Below are positions 1 to 8,550 of a DNA stretch of 64,000 nt, piece by piece. Below the pieces are notes generated by a model. That model did no database searches and was not told the origin of the DNA. It worked only from the letters and a program-made list of their open reading frames with translations. A program made the translations under genes and the position numbers. Within the stretch, counting starts at the first letter, position 1, and each line of letters begins with the position of its first letter. The stretch comes from Egicoccus sp. AB-alg6-2 (GTDB lineage Bacteria; Actinomycetota; Nitriliruptoria; Nitriliruptorales; Nitriliruptoraceae): the NCBI RefSeq assembly GCF_041821025.1, contig NZ_JBGUAY010000001.1, positions 434,001 to 498,000 on the forward strand, written 5' to 3'.

Positions 1-55
1 CGGTCGGGCCGGCGCCCCGAGCGCGTGACGACGAACTTCCGAAAGGGCGGACCGG

Positions 56-406
56 GTGGGGCACGCAACCGACGTGTGGGACAAGCTGTCCGGCATGCTC
101 TCCAGCGGCGACATGGCCGACATCCCGCAGCTGTACGGGGCGGACGCGCTCTACCTCGAGCCCTACAACCCGCCCCATCGCGGCAACCTGCTCATCCAGG
201 CCTACCTCAAGGACTGGATCGGCGGCAAGGACGACATCGCCGTCGAGTCCTCGCGCGTCATCGAGTCCGAGGACGGTCGTTCGCTCGGCGTCGAGTGGAC
301 CATCTCCTACACCGCCGCCGGCCGCCGGTGGAACGACCTGCCGCGTGCGAGCTTCTTCGGCTTCGACGACACGGGACGCATCGTCTACCACCGTGACTAC
401 ACCTGA
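56..406 (+). CDS. SnoaL-like / NTF2-fold protein
   Basis: This 116-residue soluble protein has the size and pattern of the SnoaL/NTF2 cone fold: an N-terminal helical part (TDVWDKL, then a YGADALYLEP strand) followed by strands ending in FGFDDTGRIVYHRDYT. That last strand, with Asp and Arg facing a pocket, is typical of SnoaL-like proteins. Family members include polyketide cyclases, isomerases and many proteins of unknown substrate, so no reaction can be assigned. GTG at 56 is the start because the frame has a stop at 26-28 and a purine-rich GAAAGGGCGGA lies just upstream. It converges on the HAD gene with about 30 bp between them. Confidence 0.75.
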   Translation: MGHATDVWDKLSGMLSSGDMADIPQLYGADALYLEPYNPPHRGNLLIQAYLKDWIGGKDDIAVESSRVIESEDGRSLGVEWTISYTAAGRRWNDLPRASFFGFDDTGRIVYHRDYT

Positions 407-437
407 GTTCGGCGGCGTCCCGCGGCACCTCGGCCGA

Positions 438-1454
438 TCAGTCCTCGCCCCGGAGGACGAATCGCCACACGGCGAAGCCGACGGCGAGCGCGCCGACCGC
501 CCCCGCGAGGACCTCGTTGCGCGGCTTGGCGACGTCGGGGAGCCGGTCGCGCAGTCGCACCGGGGCGTGGAAGTCGCGGACGGCCCATGACATCGCGGCG
601 GCCGCGGCGCGCAGTTCCCGGTCGGGATTGACCGCCACGGGATGCCCCACCGCGGTCAGCATCGGCAGGTCGGTGATCGAGTCCGAGTAGGCGAAGCACC
701 GGGTCAGGTCGTAGCCACGGAGTTCGGCCACCTGCCGGATCGCCGTCGCCTTCGCGCCCGCGTAGGCGTAGAACTCCAGCGTGCCGTCGTAGCAGCCGGC
801 CTCGTCGGTCCCCGAGCGGGTCGCGATCACGTCGCGTACGTGCAGGAACTCGCCGAAGGGTTCGACGATCTCCTCGCCGGAGGACGAGATGATCCACACG
901 TCACGGCCGGCCCGTTGGTGCTCGGCGATGAGGTCGAGCGCCTCGGCGTAGGCCAGCGGCGCGATCACCGTCTCCATCGTCTCGCGCACCAGGCGTCGCA
1001 CCCGCTCCGCCTCCCAGCCCTTGGTGAGCTCGAGGGCGGCATGACGCATCTGCTCCATCTTCTCGTGGTCCGCGCCGACGAGCTGGTAGACGACCTGTGC
1101 GTACAGCGACTTCACCACCGTGGTCGGACTGATCAGCCCGTCGCGCATCAGCGTCCGTCCCATCATCAGCGTCGAGGAGCCGGCGATGATGGTCTTGTCG
1201 AGGTCGAAGAACGCGGCCTCGGTCGCGCCCGTCCGGCGCACCGCCAGCCGCGCGAGCATCGACTCGCTGAGCCGGTCGGCGTCCGGCCGGGCGTAGCGCT
1301 GTTCGGTCTCGACGGTGGCGTTCGAGGGGTCCGCGATGACCTCGGCCGCCGCCGACAGCAGCCGATCGACCGTCGACGGCGTCGACGGTGTCGATGGCGT
1401 GTCGCCCGGCGCGGCCGACTCCCTGCGTCCGTCTGCGTCACCTCTGCGGGGCAC
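438..1454 (-). CDS. HAD-IB family phosphatase (SerB-like) with C-terminal membrane anchor
   Basis: The 338-residue protein carries the haloacid dehalogenase motifs: nucleophile motif FFDLDKT (Asp near residue 84), SSSGEE (motif II) and YSDSITDLPML (motif IV acids). Length and motif spacing fit the HAD subfamily IB group that includes phosphoserine phosphatase and the actinobacterial Rv3661-type proteins found beside the Tad genes. A hydrophobic segment close to the C terminus (VLAGAVGALAVGFAVWRFVL) could anchor it in the membrane. The frame is open to 1574, but that would overlap the next gene; GTG at 1454 has GAGGAA six bases upstream and leaves a 38 bp gap. The substrate is unknown. Confidence 0.8.
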   Translation of the reverse strand: MPRRGDADGRRESAAPGDTPSTPSTPSTVDRLLSAAAEVIADPSNATVETEQRYARPDADRLSESMLARLAVRRTGATEAAFFDLDKTIIAGSSTLMMGRTLMRDGLISPTTVVKSLYAQVVYQLVGADHEKMEQMRHAALELTKGWEAERVRRLVRETMETVIAPLAYAEALDLIAEHQRAGRDVWIISSSGEEIVEPFGEFLHVRDVIATRSGTDEAGCYDGTLEFYAYAGAKATAIRQVAELRGYDLTRCFAYSDSITDLPMLTAVGHPVAVNPDRELRAAAAAMSWAVRDFHAPVRLRDRLPDVAKPRNEVLAGAVGALAVGFAVWRFVLRGED

Positions 1455-1492
1455 TACCGCTTCCTCGTACGGATGGCGCGAGCCTAACGGGG

Positions 1493-3025
1493 TCAGCGCG
1501 GCGGCAGCGGTTCGACGCTCATGAGGCTGCGGCCGTTGGTGAACAGAAACGGTGGCTCGACCGTCGTCGGCCACACCCCCTCACCGCGGACCTGGACCTC
1601 GCGGCCGTCGTGCCACAGCCGCAGGCGGTCGTAGCCCTGCGCCACCGCCGTGTCCTCGCTGATCCACCACCACGGTTGGTCGGCGTCGTCGCCGAACGGC
1701 TCCAGCTCCGGGCCGGCGGGTGCGGCGACGGGCCTGCCGTCGACCAGCGACAGGCGCAGGGCTTCGTTGCCTCCGTCCGGCGACGGGATCACCAGGGCAC
1801 CGTCCGCGACACGCGGCTCCGGGCAGCACAGGTGGACGACGCCGCGCCGGCCCTCGACCTCGTGTGTCCACCGCACCGTGCCGTCGAGCTCGATCAGCAG
1901 GATGTGCGCCGCCCCGCCCTCCGCCCGTGCCGCCGCCCCGGATCCGACGAGCAGCGACCGGTCCGACGTCGGCGAGATCTCGTTGAGACCCTCGAGGCGC
2001 GCCCGGGTCTCGAGGGTGGTGGGATCGAGGATGTCCCACTCCCGGCCGCTGCCGCGTTGGAGGATGGCCGCCTCGCCCACGTGATGGATCCAGGTGTCGT
2101 CGCCCAGTGTGCGACGGGCCCGCTCCTCGCCGGTGAGGGGGTCGAGCAGCACGGCCTCGCCCTGTTCACGGACGATGAGCGGGTCGGCGTAGCTCAGCAG
2201 CGACGACCCCGGGCGCTCCCACAGCGTCTGCCCGGTGCGGAGGTCCACGGCCCACAGCGACGGCACGGGTTCCTCGATCTCGCCGCCCTCCGCGACCCCG
2301 GGCGCGTCGTAGCGACCCAGGACCAGGACGTCCTCGAAGACCGTGAGGTCGTGGACCGCGAGGGCCGACACCGTCTGGTGCCAGAGCACCGCGCCGTCGC
2401 GGCCGAGCGCCAGCACCGACCCGTTGTCGGGCCGCCCGATCAGCAGCACCTCGTCGTCGAGTGCCGGGACGAGCATCGTCCAGCCACCGTGACCGCGACT
2501 GCCCGCATCGGCCGGCCAACTGCGGTGCCATCGCGGTTCGCCGGTCTGCAGGTCGTAGGCGCGGATCTGCTGGTCCAGGACCGTCACGACGAGGTCACCG
2601 AAGGTCGCCACCTCGGCGCGTCGGTTGCGATCCGGGGTCATCTCCACCCGCCAACGCTCGCACCCCTGAGGTTCGCAGCGCATGCGGGTGGGATCGAAGG
2701 GGGCGAGGGCGCGCGCACGCTCCTCGTCCGACAGCGGACTGCCCTGCGGCACGATGGTGTCCTGCGCCAACTCCACGACCGGATCGGGCCGGTCACGCGG
2801 CAGCTGCACCATGCCCGACCGCAGCACGGCGGTCCCGGTGACCGCGATCGCGACCACGGAAGCGACCGCGAGGAGGGCACGCCACCCCGGTCGCGGCGTC
2901 GTGTGCACCGGCATGGCGGGCGCCGCCGGGCGCAGGGGGATGCCGCAGCAGCCGCAGAATCGGGCGGTTGCCGCGTCCCACGGGGCATCGCAGGACGAAC
3001 ACTGCACCGTCCTCGCGCGTCGCAC
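1493..3025 (-). CDS. Zinc-ribbon, single-TM, PQQ-like beta-propeller protein
   Basis: The 510-residue protein starts with a small zinc ribbon (Cys9, Cys12, Cys24, Cys27), then one membrane helix (about 48-68), then a large outside domain. The outer part contains repeated blades such as WRVEMTPDRN, YDLQTGEPRWHRSW, WAVDLRTGQTLWERPG and LLIELDGTVRWTHEVEG, the hallmark of PQQ/BamB-like eight-blade propellers; these usually bind partners rather than catalyse. Cytosolic zinc ribbon and extracytoplasmic propeller suggest a link between inside and outside. GTG at 3025 has GGGAG upstream. It is transcribed toward the HAD gene and divergent from the pilus operon, so a role in envelope assembly is possible but is inference. 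Confidence 0.75.
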   Translation of the reverse strand: MRRARTVQCSSCDAPWDAATARFCGCCGIPLRPAAPAMPVHTTPRPGWRALLAVASVVAIAVTGTAVLRSGMVQLPRDRPDPVVELAQDTIVPQGSPLSDEERARALAPFDPTRMRCEPQGCERWRVEMTPDRNRRAEVATFGDLVVTVLDQQIRAYDLQTGEPRWHRSWPADAGSRGHGGWTMLVPALDDEVLLIGRPDNGSVLALGRDGAVLWHQTVSALAVHDLTVFEDVLVLGRYDAPGVAEGGEIEEPVPSLWAVDLRTGQTLWERPGSSLLSYADPLIVREQGEAVLLDPLTGEERARRTLGDDTWIHHVGEAAILQRGSGREWDILDPTTLETRARLEGLNEISPTSDRSLLVGSGAAARAEGGAAHILLIELDGTVRWTHEVEGRRGVVHLCCPEPRVADGALVIPSPDGGNEALRLSLVDGRPVAAPAGPELEPFGDDADQPWWWISEDTAVAQGYDRLRLWHDGREVQVRGEGVWPTTVEPPFLFTNGRSLMSVEPLPPR

Positions 3026-3196
3026 GGCGTTCTCCCGCTCCCGCCGGGGCCGCGCCGGAGCGCGGTCCTCGGGCCGGCGGTCATGGTACGGCGCGCGGCG
3101 GACGGGCGGCCGGGCTCCGGAGTCGCCGCGACGGCCGTCGGACCGGGCTGTCCACAGCGATGGGACGACCCGGGGCGAACGAGGGCGTCGGCGGCC

Positions 3197-3202
3197 CTAC
3201 GG
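3197..3202 (+). promoter_or_regulatory. Possible -10 element of the Tad operon
   Basis: TACGGT lies 38 bases before the ATG of the CpaE-like gene, in the 215 bp gap separating the two divergent operons. It fits the actinobacterial TANNNT -10 pattern. No convincing -35 box is visible. Confidence 0.3.
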
Positions 3203-3240
3203 TGCCGATTCGCCTCGTTCCCGGCCGCCAGGAGACCGCC

Positions 3241-4215
3241 ATGCCGCCGACCACCCCGGTTGCCGACGTCACCGTCGCGGGGGATCCGACCGCGGCGCTG
3301 CCGGTGCTGCTCGAACTCACCGATCCGGTCAGGGACCGGGTCCGCAGCTGGGTCGAGGGGGTGCTCGGCTGGCAACCGGTCGACCCCGAGACCGACCGGC
3401 TCGTCCCGCCGCGTGTGTGCCTGATGGATCCGGTCACCGCCGTCGAACGAGGGCCCCGCGTCCTCGGCGGCGACGTGCCGGTGATCCTGCTGGTCGGCGA
3501 GGAGCATCCCTCGGACATCGCCCTCGCCGCCGTGCGGGTCCGTCCGGTGGCGACGCTGCGCTGGCCCGAGGACCGCGACGGGCTCGCCGACGCCGCGCTC
3601 GGCGGCCTCCAGGCGCGTCGCCCGACCGGTGGCGGCGCACGGGTCGTGCGTGTCGGCGGGGCCGCGGGTGGGGTCGGCACGTCCACCGTGGCGGCCGCGC
3701 TCGCCGGGCTCTTCGGTTGGCAGGGGGAGCGGACGCTGACGATCCTGGGTCCGGGGGCGCCTGTCGCCGAGGTCCGCGACCTGGCCGCCGGTGCGCTGTC
3801 GGGTGCCGGGCTGTGGGCACACGCCACCCCGCTCGCCGGTGTCGAGTCCGCGCGGGCCGTCCGGGTGGTGGGCCGCGCACCGCGGCTCGCGCCGGTCGTC
3901 GATCCGGCCATCGGGGTCTGCGTCGTCGACGCCGGCGTGGACGACGACGTGGACGTCCTGGTCCTGCGTGCCGACACCGCGGGACTGGCCGCAGCCGGCC
4001 GCACGACCGCCGCGGCGGTGGTCGTCATCGGCAAGGGGCCCGCGCCATGCGCCGCCGTGGCCGAGGCGTGCGGTCCCCGTCGGCGGGTCCACCTTCCGCG
4101 CTCGGCCCGCGTGGCGCGGGCCGGCCTATGCGGGCGTGTGCCCGCAGGCCTTCCCGGCAGCTGGCTGCGCCCGATGCTGCCGCTGACCCGGGCGCGGGCC
4201 GGCGACCCGCCGTAG
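3241..4215 (+). CDS. CpaE/TadZ-like pilus localisation ATPase
   Basis: The 324-residue protein has a receiver-like N-terminal half and a MinD/ParA-type ATPase half whose P-loop is GGAAGGVGTST (about 139-149), the deviant Walker A of this class. It matches the actinobacterial helicase/secretion neighbourhood CpaE-like proteins (Rv3660c/Ssd type), which are thought to place the Tad machine or affect septum placement. No conserved phospho-acceptor Asp is obvious in the N-terminal half, as in other TadZ proteins. ATG at 3241 follows CAGGAGACCGCC, an excellent ribosome site; the frame is open further upstream but without such a site. It is the first gene of the pilus operon and sits 52 bp before the secretion ATPase. 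Confidence 0.82.
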   Translation: MPPTTPVADVTVAGDPTAALPVLLELTDPVRDRVRSWVEGVLGWQPVDPETDRLVPPRVCLMDPVTAVERGPRVLGGDVPVILLVGEEHPSDIALAAVRVRPVATLRWPEDRDGLADAALGGLQARRPTGGGARVVRVGGAAGGVGTSTVAAALAGLFGWQGERTLTILGPGAPVAEVRDLAAGALSGAGLWAHATPLAGVESARAVRVVGRAPRLAPVVDPAIGVCVVDAGVDDDVDVLVLRADTAGLAAAGRTTAAAVVVIGKGPAPCAAVAEACGPRRRVHLPRSARVARAGLCGRVPAGLPGSWLRPMLPLTRARAGDPP

Positions 4216-4267
4216 CCGCCGACGCCGCAGACGACGACACACCCGTGGGGGCGGGGACGGAACGAGC

Positions 4268-5437
4268 ATGCGGAGTCCGACGCCGCTCGCAGCGAGCACC
4301 ACCACACCAGCGGACCTCGGCGACAGCGGTAGTGGCAGTCTCGTCGACAGCCGCCTCCGCGAGGCGGTCGCCAGACGGTTGCGCGACGACCACGAGATCA
4401 CGGCCGGCCGGGCGGACCGCGCCTCGCTCCGCCGCGCGGTCGCCCGGGCGCTCGCCGCCGAGGGCATCGTCGCCGCTCCGGACGTGTGGGCCCGGGCCGT
4501 CCGCGACCTCGTCGACGACCTGGGTGGACTCGGTCCGGTCGAGCAGTTGCTGCGCGATCCCGCCGTCACCGACGTCATGGTCAACGGTCCCGACGAGGTC
4601 CACGTCGAGCGCGACGGCGAACTCCGTCGCGTCGACGTGAGGTTCGACGACGACGCCCACCTCGAACGGCTCTTGCGCCGGGTGCTCGGACCGCTCGGGG
4701 TGCGCCTCGACCGCTCCCACCCGTTCGCCGACGCGGTGCTGCCCGGTGGGGTGCGGATCCATGCGCTGTTGCCTCCGCTGTCCGAACAGCCCGTGGTCAC
4801 GCTGCGACGGGTCCCGGCGGTGATCCCCTCGTGGGACGAGCTGGTGGCATGGGGGACCGTCACACCGGGGATGCGGGAGCGCCTGATCGCGGCCGTCACC
4901 GACCGGCGCAACCTGGTGGTGTGCGGTCGCGCCGGCGTCGGAAAGACGACGTTGCTCGCACGGTTGCTCGCGGAGGTGGGCGACGACCGTCTCGTGGTCA
5001 TCGAGGACGCCCCGGAGTTGCGTCGACCGGCGGCGCACGTCGTCCACCTGCGGGTCCGCCCGCCCAGCGCGGACGGCGCCGGCGGCATCGACGTCGCCAC
5101 GCTGGTGCGCAACGCCCTACGGATGCGGCCCGACCGTCTGGTCGTCGGCGAGGTGCGTGGTGGCGAGGTCGCCGACCTGTTGCAGGCGATGAACACCGGC
5201 CACGACGGCTCCATGACCACGGTCCACGCCAACGGCGCCGAGGAGGCCATCGTCCGACTCGAGGGCATGGCCCTGCTGGCCGGCATCCCCCTGGCTGCGG
5301 CACGCGCCCAGGTCGGCGCCGCACTCGACCTCGTCGTCGCGCTCGGGCGCGGTCGCGACGGCCGCCGCCAGGTGACGTCGCTGGTCGAGGTGGGAGCCGG
5401 GCGCGACGGTGCGGTGATCCGCGAGGTGACCGCGTGA
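4268..5437 (+). CDS. tadA: CpaF/TadA-type secretion ATPase
   Basis: This 389-residue member of the type II/IV secretion ATPase family would power assembly of Flp pili at the inner face of the membrane. The N-terminal domain (about 1-190) precedes a RecA-like core with Walker A GRAGVGKTT (about 219-227), the Asp box region VVIEDAPEL, Walker B VGEVRGGEVADLLQAMNTGHDGS and the His box TTVHAN. All active-site motifs are intact. ATG at 4268 is preceded by GGGGACGGAACG. The stop overlaps the GTG of the next gene (GTGA), so the two products are probably made in a fixed ratio. Function as a pilus or Tad-like secretion motor is strongly supported by the neighbours. Confidence 0.92.
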   Translation: MRSPTPLAASTTTPADLGDSGSGSLVDSRLREAVARRLRDDHEITAGRADRASLRRAVARALAAEGIVAAPDVWARAVRDLVDDLGGLGPVEQLLRDPAVTDVMVNGPDEVHVERDGELRRVDVRFDDDAHLERLLRRVLGPLGVRLDRSHPFADAVLPGGVRIHALLPPLSEQPVVTLRRVPAVIPSWDELVAWGTVTPGMRERLIAAVTDRRNLVVCGRAGVGKTTLLARLLAEVGDDRLVVIEDAPELRRPAAHVVHLRVRPPSADGAGGIDVATLVRNALRMRPDRLVVGEVRGGEVADLLQAMNTGHDGSMTTVHANGAEEAIVRLEGMALLAGIPLAAARAQVGAALDLVVALGRGRDGRRQVTSLVEVGAGRDGAVIREVTA

Positions 5438-6444
5438 CCGCCGCTCCGTCCCTCCGGCGGCTGTGGCCACGTCAGCGCCAGGCGTCCTCGGCTTCCGCCG
5501 CTGCGCTGGACGTGTTGCGTCTGCGTGCGGCCGCCGGCCTGCCCCCCCGTACGACGCACCACCTGTCCCCACGCGCGCGGCGCGGTCTCGCGGTCGCCGA
5601 GGCCGTCGGTGCGCCCCTGCTGCCCGCCCTCGACGCGGCCGCAGCGGCCGAAGAGGACGCCCGGGCCGCCCGCCGCGCCGTTGCCGTGGCCTCGGCGCAG
5701 ACCAAGGCGGTTGCGGCGGGCCTGCTCGTCGCCCCGTTCGTTCTGGTCCCGCTTCTCGGCGGCGTGTTCGGCGCCGATCTCGCCGGCTTCTACGCCACGC
5801 GTCCGGGCCGGTTCGTCGGCGCGATCGGACTGGCGTTGCTCGGGCTGGGCGGTGCCGCGGTCGTCGCGCTGCTCCGCCGCATCGGCGCACCGCCGCGCCC
5901 GCCCGCCGGTCCCGCGGTCCACCGCGCGCGCTCGGCGTGCTTCGGTCTCCTGGCGGCGGCCGTGACGCACCCGCTCGTCGGGGTCGTCGTGGCCGTCGTC
6001 GTGTTGGTCCGAGGCGGCAGCGGTGGCACGACCGCGCCGCCCGGCGTCGACGAGGCGGCCGACCTCACGGCCACCGCCCTGATGGGTGGCGTGGGGCCGG
6101 GTGAAGCCCTGCGCATGTGCGCGGACCAGCTGCCGGCGCATGCCGTCGAACTCCGCAGCCTGGCGCTCGAACTCGAGCTCGGTCTCGCGGCCCGACCGGG
6201 CGGTCCGCTCGCGCGGCTCGACGCCGTGCTCCGCGCCGCCGCCGACGTCGGCGCACCCGCTGCGCCGGCCCTCCGCCGGCTCGCCGGCGAACTGCGCGCC
6301 GACGAGCGTGCCCGGGTACTGGCCGCCGCCGAGCGGTTGCCGGCCCAACTGACCTTCCCCACCGCCCTGGCCCTGCTGCCGGCGACCCTGCTCCTGGTCG
6401 GTGCGCCGATCGTGCAGGTCGGCCTGAGGCAGGCGCTGCCCTGA
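5434..6444 (+). CDS. Tad platform protein, apparent TadB-TadC fusion
   Basis: Tad systems normally use two separate inner-membrane platform proteins, TadB and TadC, each with a T2SSF domain. Here one 336-residue ORF appears to carry both. A first T2SSF-like helical block (about 20-95, AAAGLPPRTTHH... RRGLAVAEAVGAPLLPALDA) is followed by membrane helices (about 94-115, 127-147, 169-192), then a second T2SSF block (about 206-300, LTATALMGGVGPGEALRMCA... LERLPAQLTFPTALALLPA) ending in a membrane helix. The total is shorter than two usual partners added together, so both copies are trimmed. No other platform gene is present between the ATPase and pilin. GTG at 5434 overlaps the upstream stop. Confidence 0.72.
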   Translation: MTAAPSLRRLWPRQRQASSASAAALDVLRLRAAAGLPPRTTHHLSPRARRGLAVAEAVGAPLLPALDAAAAAEEDARAARRAVAVASAQTKAVAAGLLVAPFVLVPLLGGVFGADLAGFYATRPGRFVGAIGLALLGLGGAAVVALLRRIGAPPRPPAGPAVHRARSACFGLLAAAVTHPLVGVVVAVVVLVRGGSGGTTAPPGVDEAADLTATALMGGVGPGEALRMCADQLPAHAVELRSLALELELGLAARPGGPLARLDAVLRAAADVGAPAAPALRRLAGELRADERARVLAAAERLPAQLTFPTALALLPATLLLVGAPIVQVGLRQALP

Positions 6445-6465
6445 CGCACAACACAGGAGGATCCC

Positions 6466-6747
6466 ATGCCAAACCCCGCTCCGACCGCCACCAACCCACC
6501 ACCGCCCGGTGCTCCGCACGACCGCAGCGGCCGTTCGCATGCCGACCCCCGTCGGCCCGGGCCGGTGCCGGTCCGCGCCCGCGGTCGGCGCTCCGACGAG
6601 GACGGGTCGCTGATCACCGAGTACGGGCTGCTCGCCGTGGTCGCCGCGGCCATCGCCAGCGTCGTGATCAGCTACGCGTCCGAGGGTGCGATCGCCAACC
6701 TCTTCAACGCACTGATCTCGGCGGCGCGCGGACACGTGAGCGCATGA
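6466..6747 (+). CDS. Flp-type pilin precursor (DUF4244-like)
   Basis: The 93-residue protein has the class III (Flp) prepilin signature: a basic, Pro-rich leader ending in DEDG, a cleavage point G47|S48, and the Glu-Tyr pair at positions +5 and +6 (SLITEY, E52-Y53), followed by one hydrophobic helix (about 54-72). Processing would release a mature pilin of about 46 residues. The leader is longer than in typical Flp pilins, as is common in actinobacteria. ATG at 6466 has AGGAGG a few bases upstream, the strongest ribosome site in the operon, which fits a major structural subunit. The gene overlaps the TadE-like gene by ATGA. No prepilin peptidase gene is seen in the window. Confidence 0.82.
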   Translation: MPNPAPTATNPPPPGAPHDRSGRSHADPRRPGPVPVRARGRRSDEDGSLITEYGLLAVVAAAIASVVISYASEGAIANLFNALISAARGHVSA

Positions 6748-7295
6748 GTCCACCGGTGTCCCGGCTCGCCCGTCCCATTGGGGGCGGGCGGGCCGTCCGT
6801 GGGCGTCCGGGCCGCGGTCAGGACGGCTCGCTCAGCCTGGAGTCGGTGTTCGTGCTCCCCTTTCTCGCGCTCCTCACGCTCGGGCTGCTGGGCACCGTCA
6901 CGGTGCTGCGCGACGTCCTGGTGCTGCACGAGGCGGCCCGTGTCGGCGCCCGCGCGGCCGCCACGACCAGCGACAACGCCTCGGTCGAGACCGCCGTGCG
7001 TGCGGCGGCCACCGAGCTCGACCAGCTCCGACTCGTCATCACCCCGTTCCGACGGGTGTCCGGCGACATCGTCACCGTGACGGCGCGCGCCAGCCGCCAG
7101 CTCGGCCCGACCACCTGGCAACTGCGGGCCCGGGCGCACGCCCGTGTCGAACCGGTCGTCGACGACGCGGGCAGCCGGCACGCCTGGTGGCAGCCTGACC
7201 CGCGACGCCGGCCCGGCCCCGTCGCCTCGTGGACCGGTGCGCCCGACCGCGGCGCCGGTGCGGACGACATCGTCGCGGAGACGGGGCCGCCGTGA
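6744..7295 (+). CDS. TadE-like minor pilin
   Basis: The 183-residue protein resembles TadE pseudopilins: leader ending in QDG, cleavage at G28|S29, and Glu at +5 (SLSLE, E33) at the start of a hydrophobic helix (VFVLPFLALLTLGLLG). The downstream soluble part (HEAARVGARAAATT, then a mixed strand domain) matches the TadE pattern. It would be cut by the same peptidase as the Flp pilin and incorporated as a minor subunit or initiator. The ATG overlaps the Flp stop (ATGA) and the stop overlaps the next start (GTGA), so the three pilin-like genes are translationally coupled. Confidence 0.78.
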   Translation: MSPPVSRLARPIGGGRAVRGRPGRGQDGSLSLESVFVLPFLALLTLGLLGTVTVLRDVLVLHEAARVGARAAATTSDNASVETAVRAAATELDQLRLVITPFRRVSGDIVTVTARASRQLGPTTWQLRARAHARVEPVVDDAGSRHAWWQPDPRRRPGPVASWTGAPDRGAGADDIVAETGPP

Positions 7296-7708
7296 CCGAT
7301 CCGCACGACGAGGCGGGCCTCGCGACGCTGACGTTCCCCCTGCTGCTGTGGGTCGCGGTCGTCGCCGCCGTCGTCCTGGTCGACATCGGCGCGTATCTGG
7401 TCGCGGCGGCACGGGCGCAGCAACTCGCCGACGGGGCGGCGCTGGCCGCCGTGTCCGTGGACGCCGAACCGGCGTCGGGCGGCCCGCACGGCGAGGCAGA
7501 ACGGGTCGTGGCCCTCGGCGGCGGGCGTCTGGAACGATGTGCCTGCCGCTCCGGGAGCGAGCAGGCCGAGGTGACCGTCAGTATGCGGGTGCCGGGTCTG
7601 GTGGTGCCGCGCCTCGGTGCCGCCCGGGTGGCGGCAGAGGCGGCGGCCGTCCTCGCCCAGCCGGAGCCGCTCGGAGCCGCGCAACCTCGCCGCCCCCTGC
7701 GTCGTTAG
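7292..7708 (+). CDS. TadE-like protein of the helicase/secretion neighbourhood (Rv3654c type)
   Basis: This 138-residue protein has a short N terminus (VTDPHDEAG), a hydrophobic helix (about 16-38) and a soluble region beginning AARAQQLADGAALAA, a pattern shared with the actinobacterial TadE-like family found beside this helicase. Unlike its neighbour, the position five residues after the putative G9|L10 cleavage site is Thr rather than Glu, so it may not be processed as a classical pseudopilin. Two cysteines (CAC, near residues 86-88) are close together in the outer part. GTG at 7292 overlaps the upstream stop. It is the last pilin-like gene; the sortase gene follows after about 47 bp. Confidence 0.72.
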   Translation: MTDPHDEAGLATLTFPLLLWVAVVAAVVLVDIGAYLVAAARAQQLADGAALAAVSVDAEPASGGPHGEAERVVALGGGRLERCACRSGSEQAEVTVSMRVPGLVVPRLGAARVAAEAAAVLAQPEPLGAAQPRRPLRR

Positions 7709-7755
7709 CTCGTCGCGGGCCCACCTCGGGCCCGGCCCGTGCACGAAGGGCGGCG

Positions 7756-8550
7756 GTGGAACGGCAACGGCAACACGCGGAGCGCCCTCCGACGGCGGCG
7801 GCCGGGGGCGGGTTCCGCTATGCCCCCGACGTCAGCGCGGGCGGTCGTGTGCGTTTCGGGTTGGACACGATGCGTCGTCGACGCGGCGGCCGCATGGTGC
7901 TCTCCGCCCTGAGTGGTGCGCTCTTCCTCGGCGGCTTGGGCCTGTTCAGCTATCCGCTGCTCACCGACGTCTACACCGAGCGGGTGGTCCAGGACCAGCT
8001 CGCCCAGGAGTTCGAGCGGCTCGAGGTGGCGGCCGCTGACACCTGGCAGCCGACGATGGCCGCCGGCTCGCCACTGACCCGGATCGTGATCCCGACGCTC
8101 GACGTCGACACCATCGTCGTTGCCGGCACCACGCCGGCCGCCCTTCGTGCCGGGGCGGGCCATTACCCCGACACGCCACTTCCCGGTACCGTCGGCAACG
8201 TCGGCATCGCCGGACACCGCACCACCTACGGGCGTCCCTTCCATCGCCTCGACGAACTGCAGGTGGGCGACGAGGTCTGGCTGCTCACCCCTGTGGGCGA
8301 CCACCGCTACGTCGTCACGGACCCGCCCGACGACGGGAACTGCGTCCCCACCTCCGCCGGTGCCGCCTGCATCACCCACCCCCGCGACTGGAGCGTCGTC
8401 GCGCCCACCGACGACGCCATGCTCACCCTCACGACCTGTCACCCGAAGGGATCGGCCGCGCAGCGGCTGATCATCCGCGCGGCCCTCGCCGACTCCCACC
8501 CGCCCGGTACCCGCGCCCCGCAGGATTCCGACCGCTCCGCGGACGTGTGA
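7756..8550 (+). CDS. Class E-type sortase
   Basis: The 264-residue protein has a basic N terminus, one membrane helix (about 48-66) and a sortase domain with the full catalytic set: His154 in AGHRTTYG, Cys228 in TLTTC and Arg at 237/241 in RLIIRA. The overall pattern (IPTLDVDTIV, TPAALRAGAGHYPDTPLPGTVGNVGIAGH) is that of actinobacterial class D/E sortases, which join surface proteins to peptidoglycan. GTG at 7756 is chosen because GAAGGG lies five bases upstream; ATG at 7870 would remove the basic leader. It directly follows the pilin genes and its stop overlaps the start of a putative surface protein, suggesting that this protein, or a pilin, is its substrate. Confidence 0.85.
   Translation: MERQRQHAERPPTAAAGGGFRYAPDVSAGGRVRFGLDTMRRRRGGRMVLSALSGALFLGGLGLFSYPLLTDVYTERVVQDQLAQEFERLEVAAADTWQPTMAAGSPLTRIVIPTLDVDTIVVAGTTPAALRAGAGHYPDTPLPGTVGNVGIAGHRTTYGRPFHRLDELQVGDEVWLLTPVGDHRYVVTDPPDDGNCVPTSAGAACITHPRDWSVVAPTDDAMLTLTTCHPKGSAAQRLIIRAALADSHPPGTRAPQDSDRSADV

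Noticed and set aside
7144-7755. Longer N terminus for the sortase
   Set aside because: It would overlap the TadE-like genes in another frame; GTG 7756 has a good ribosome site.
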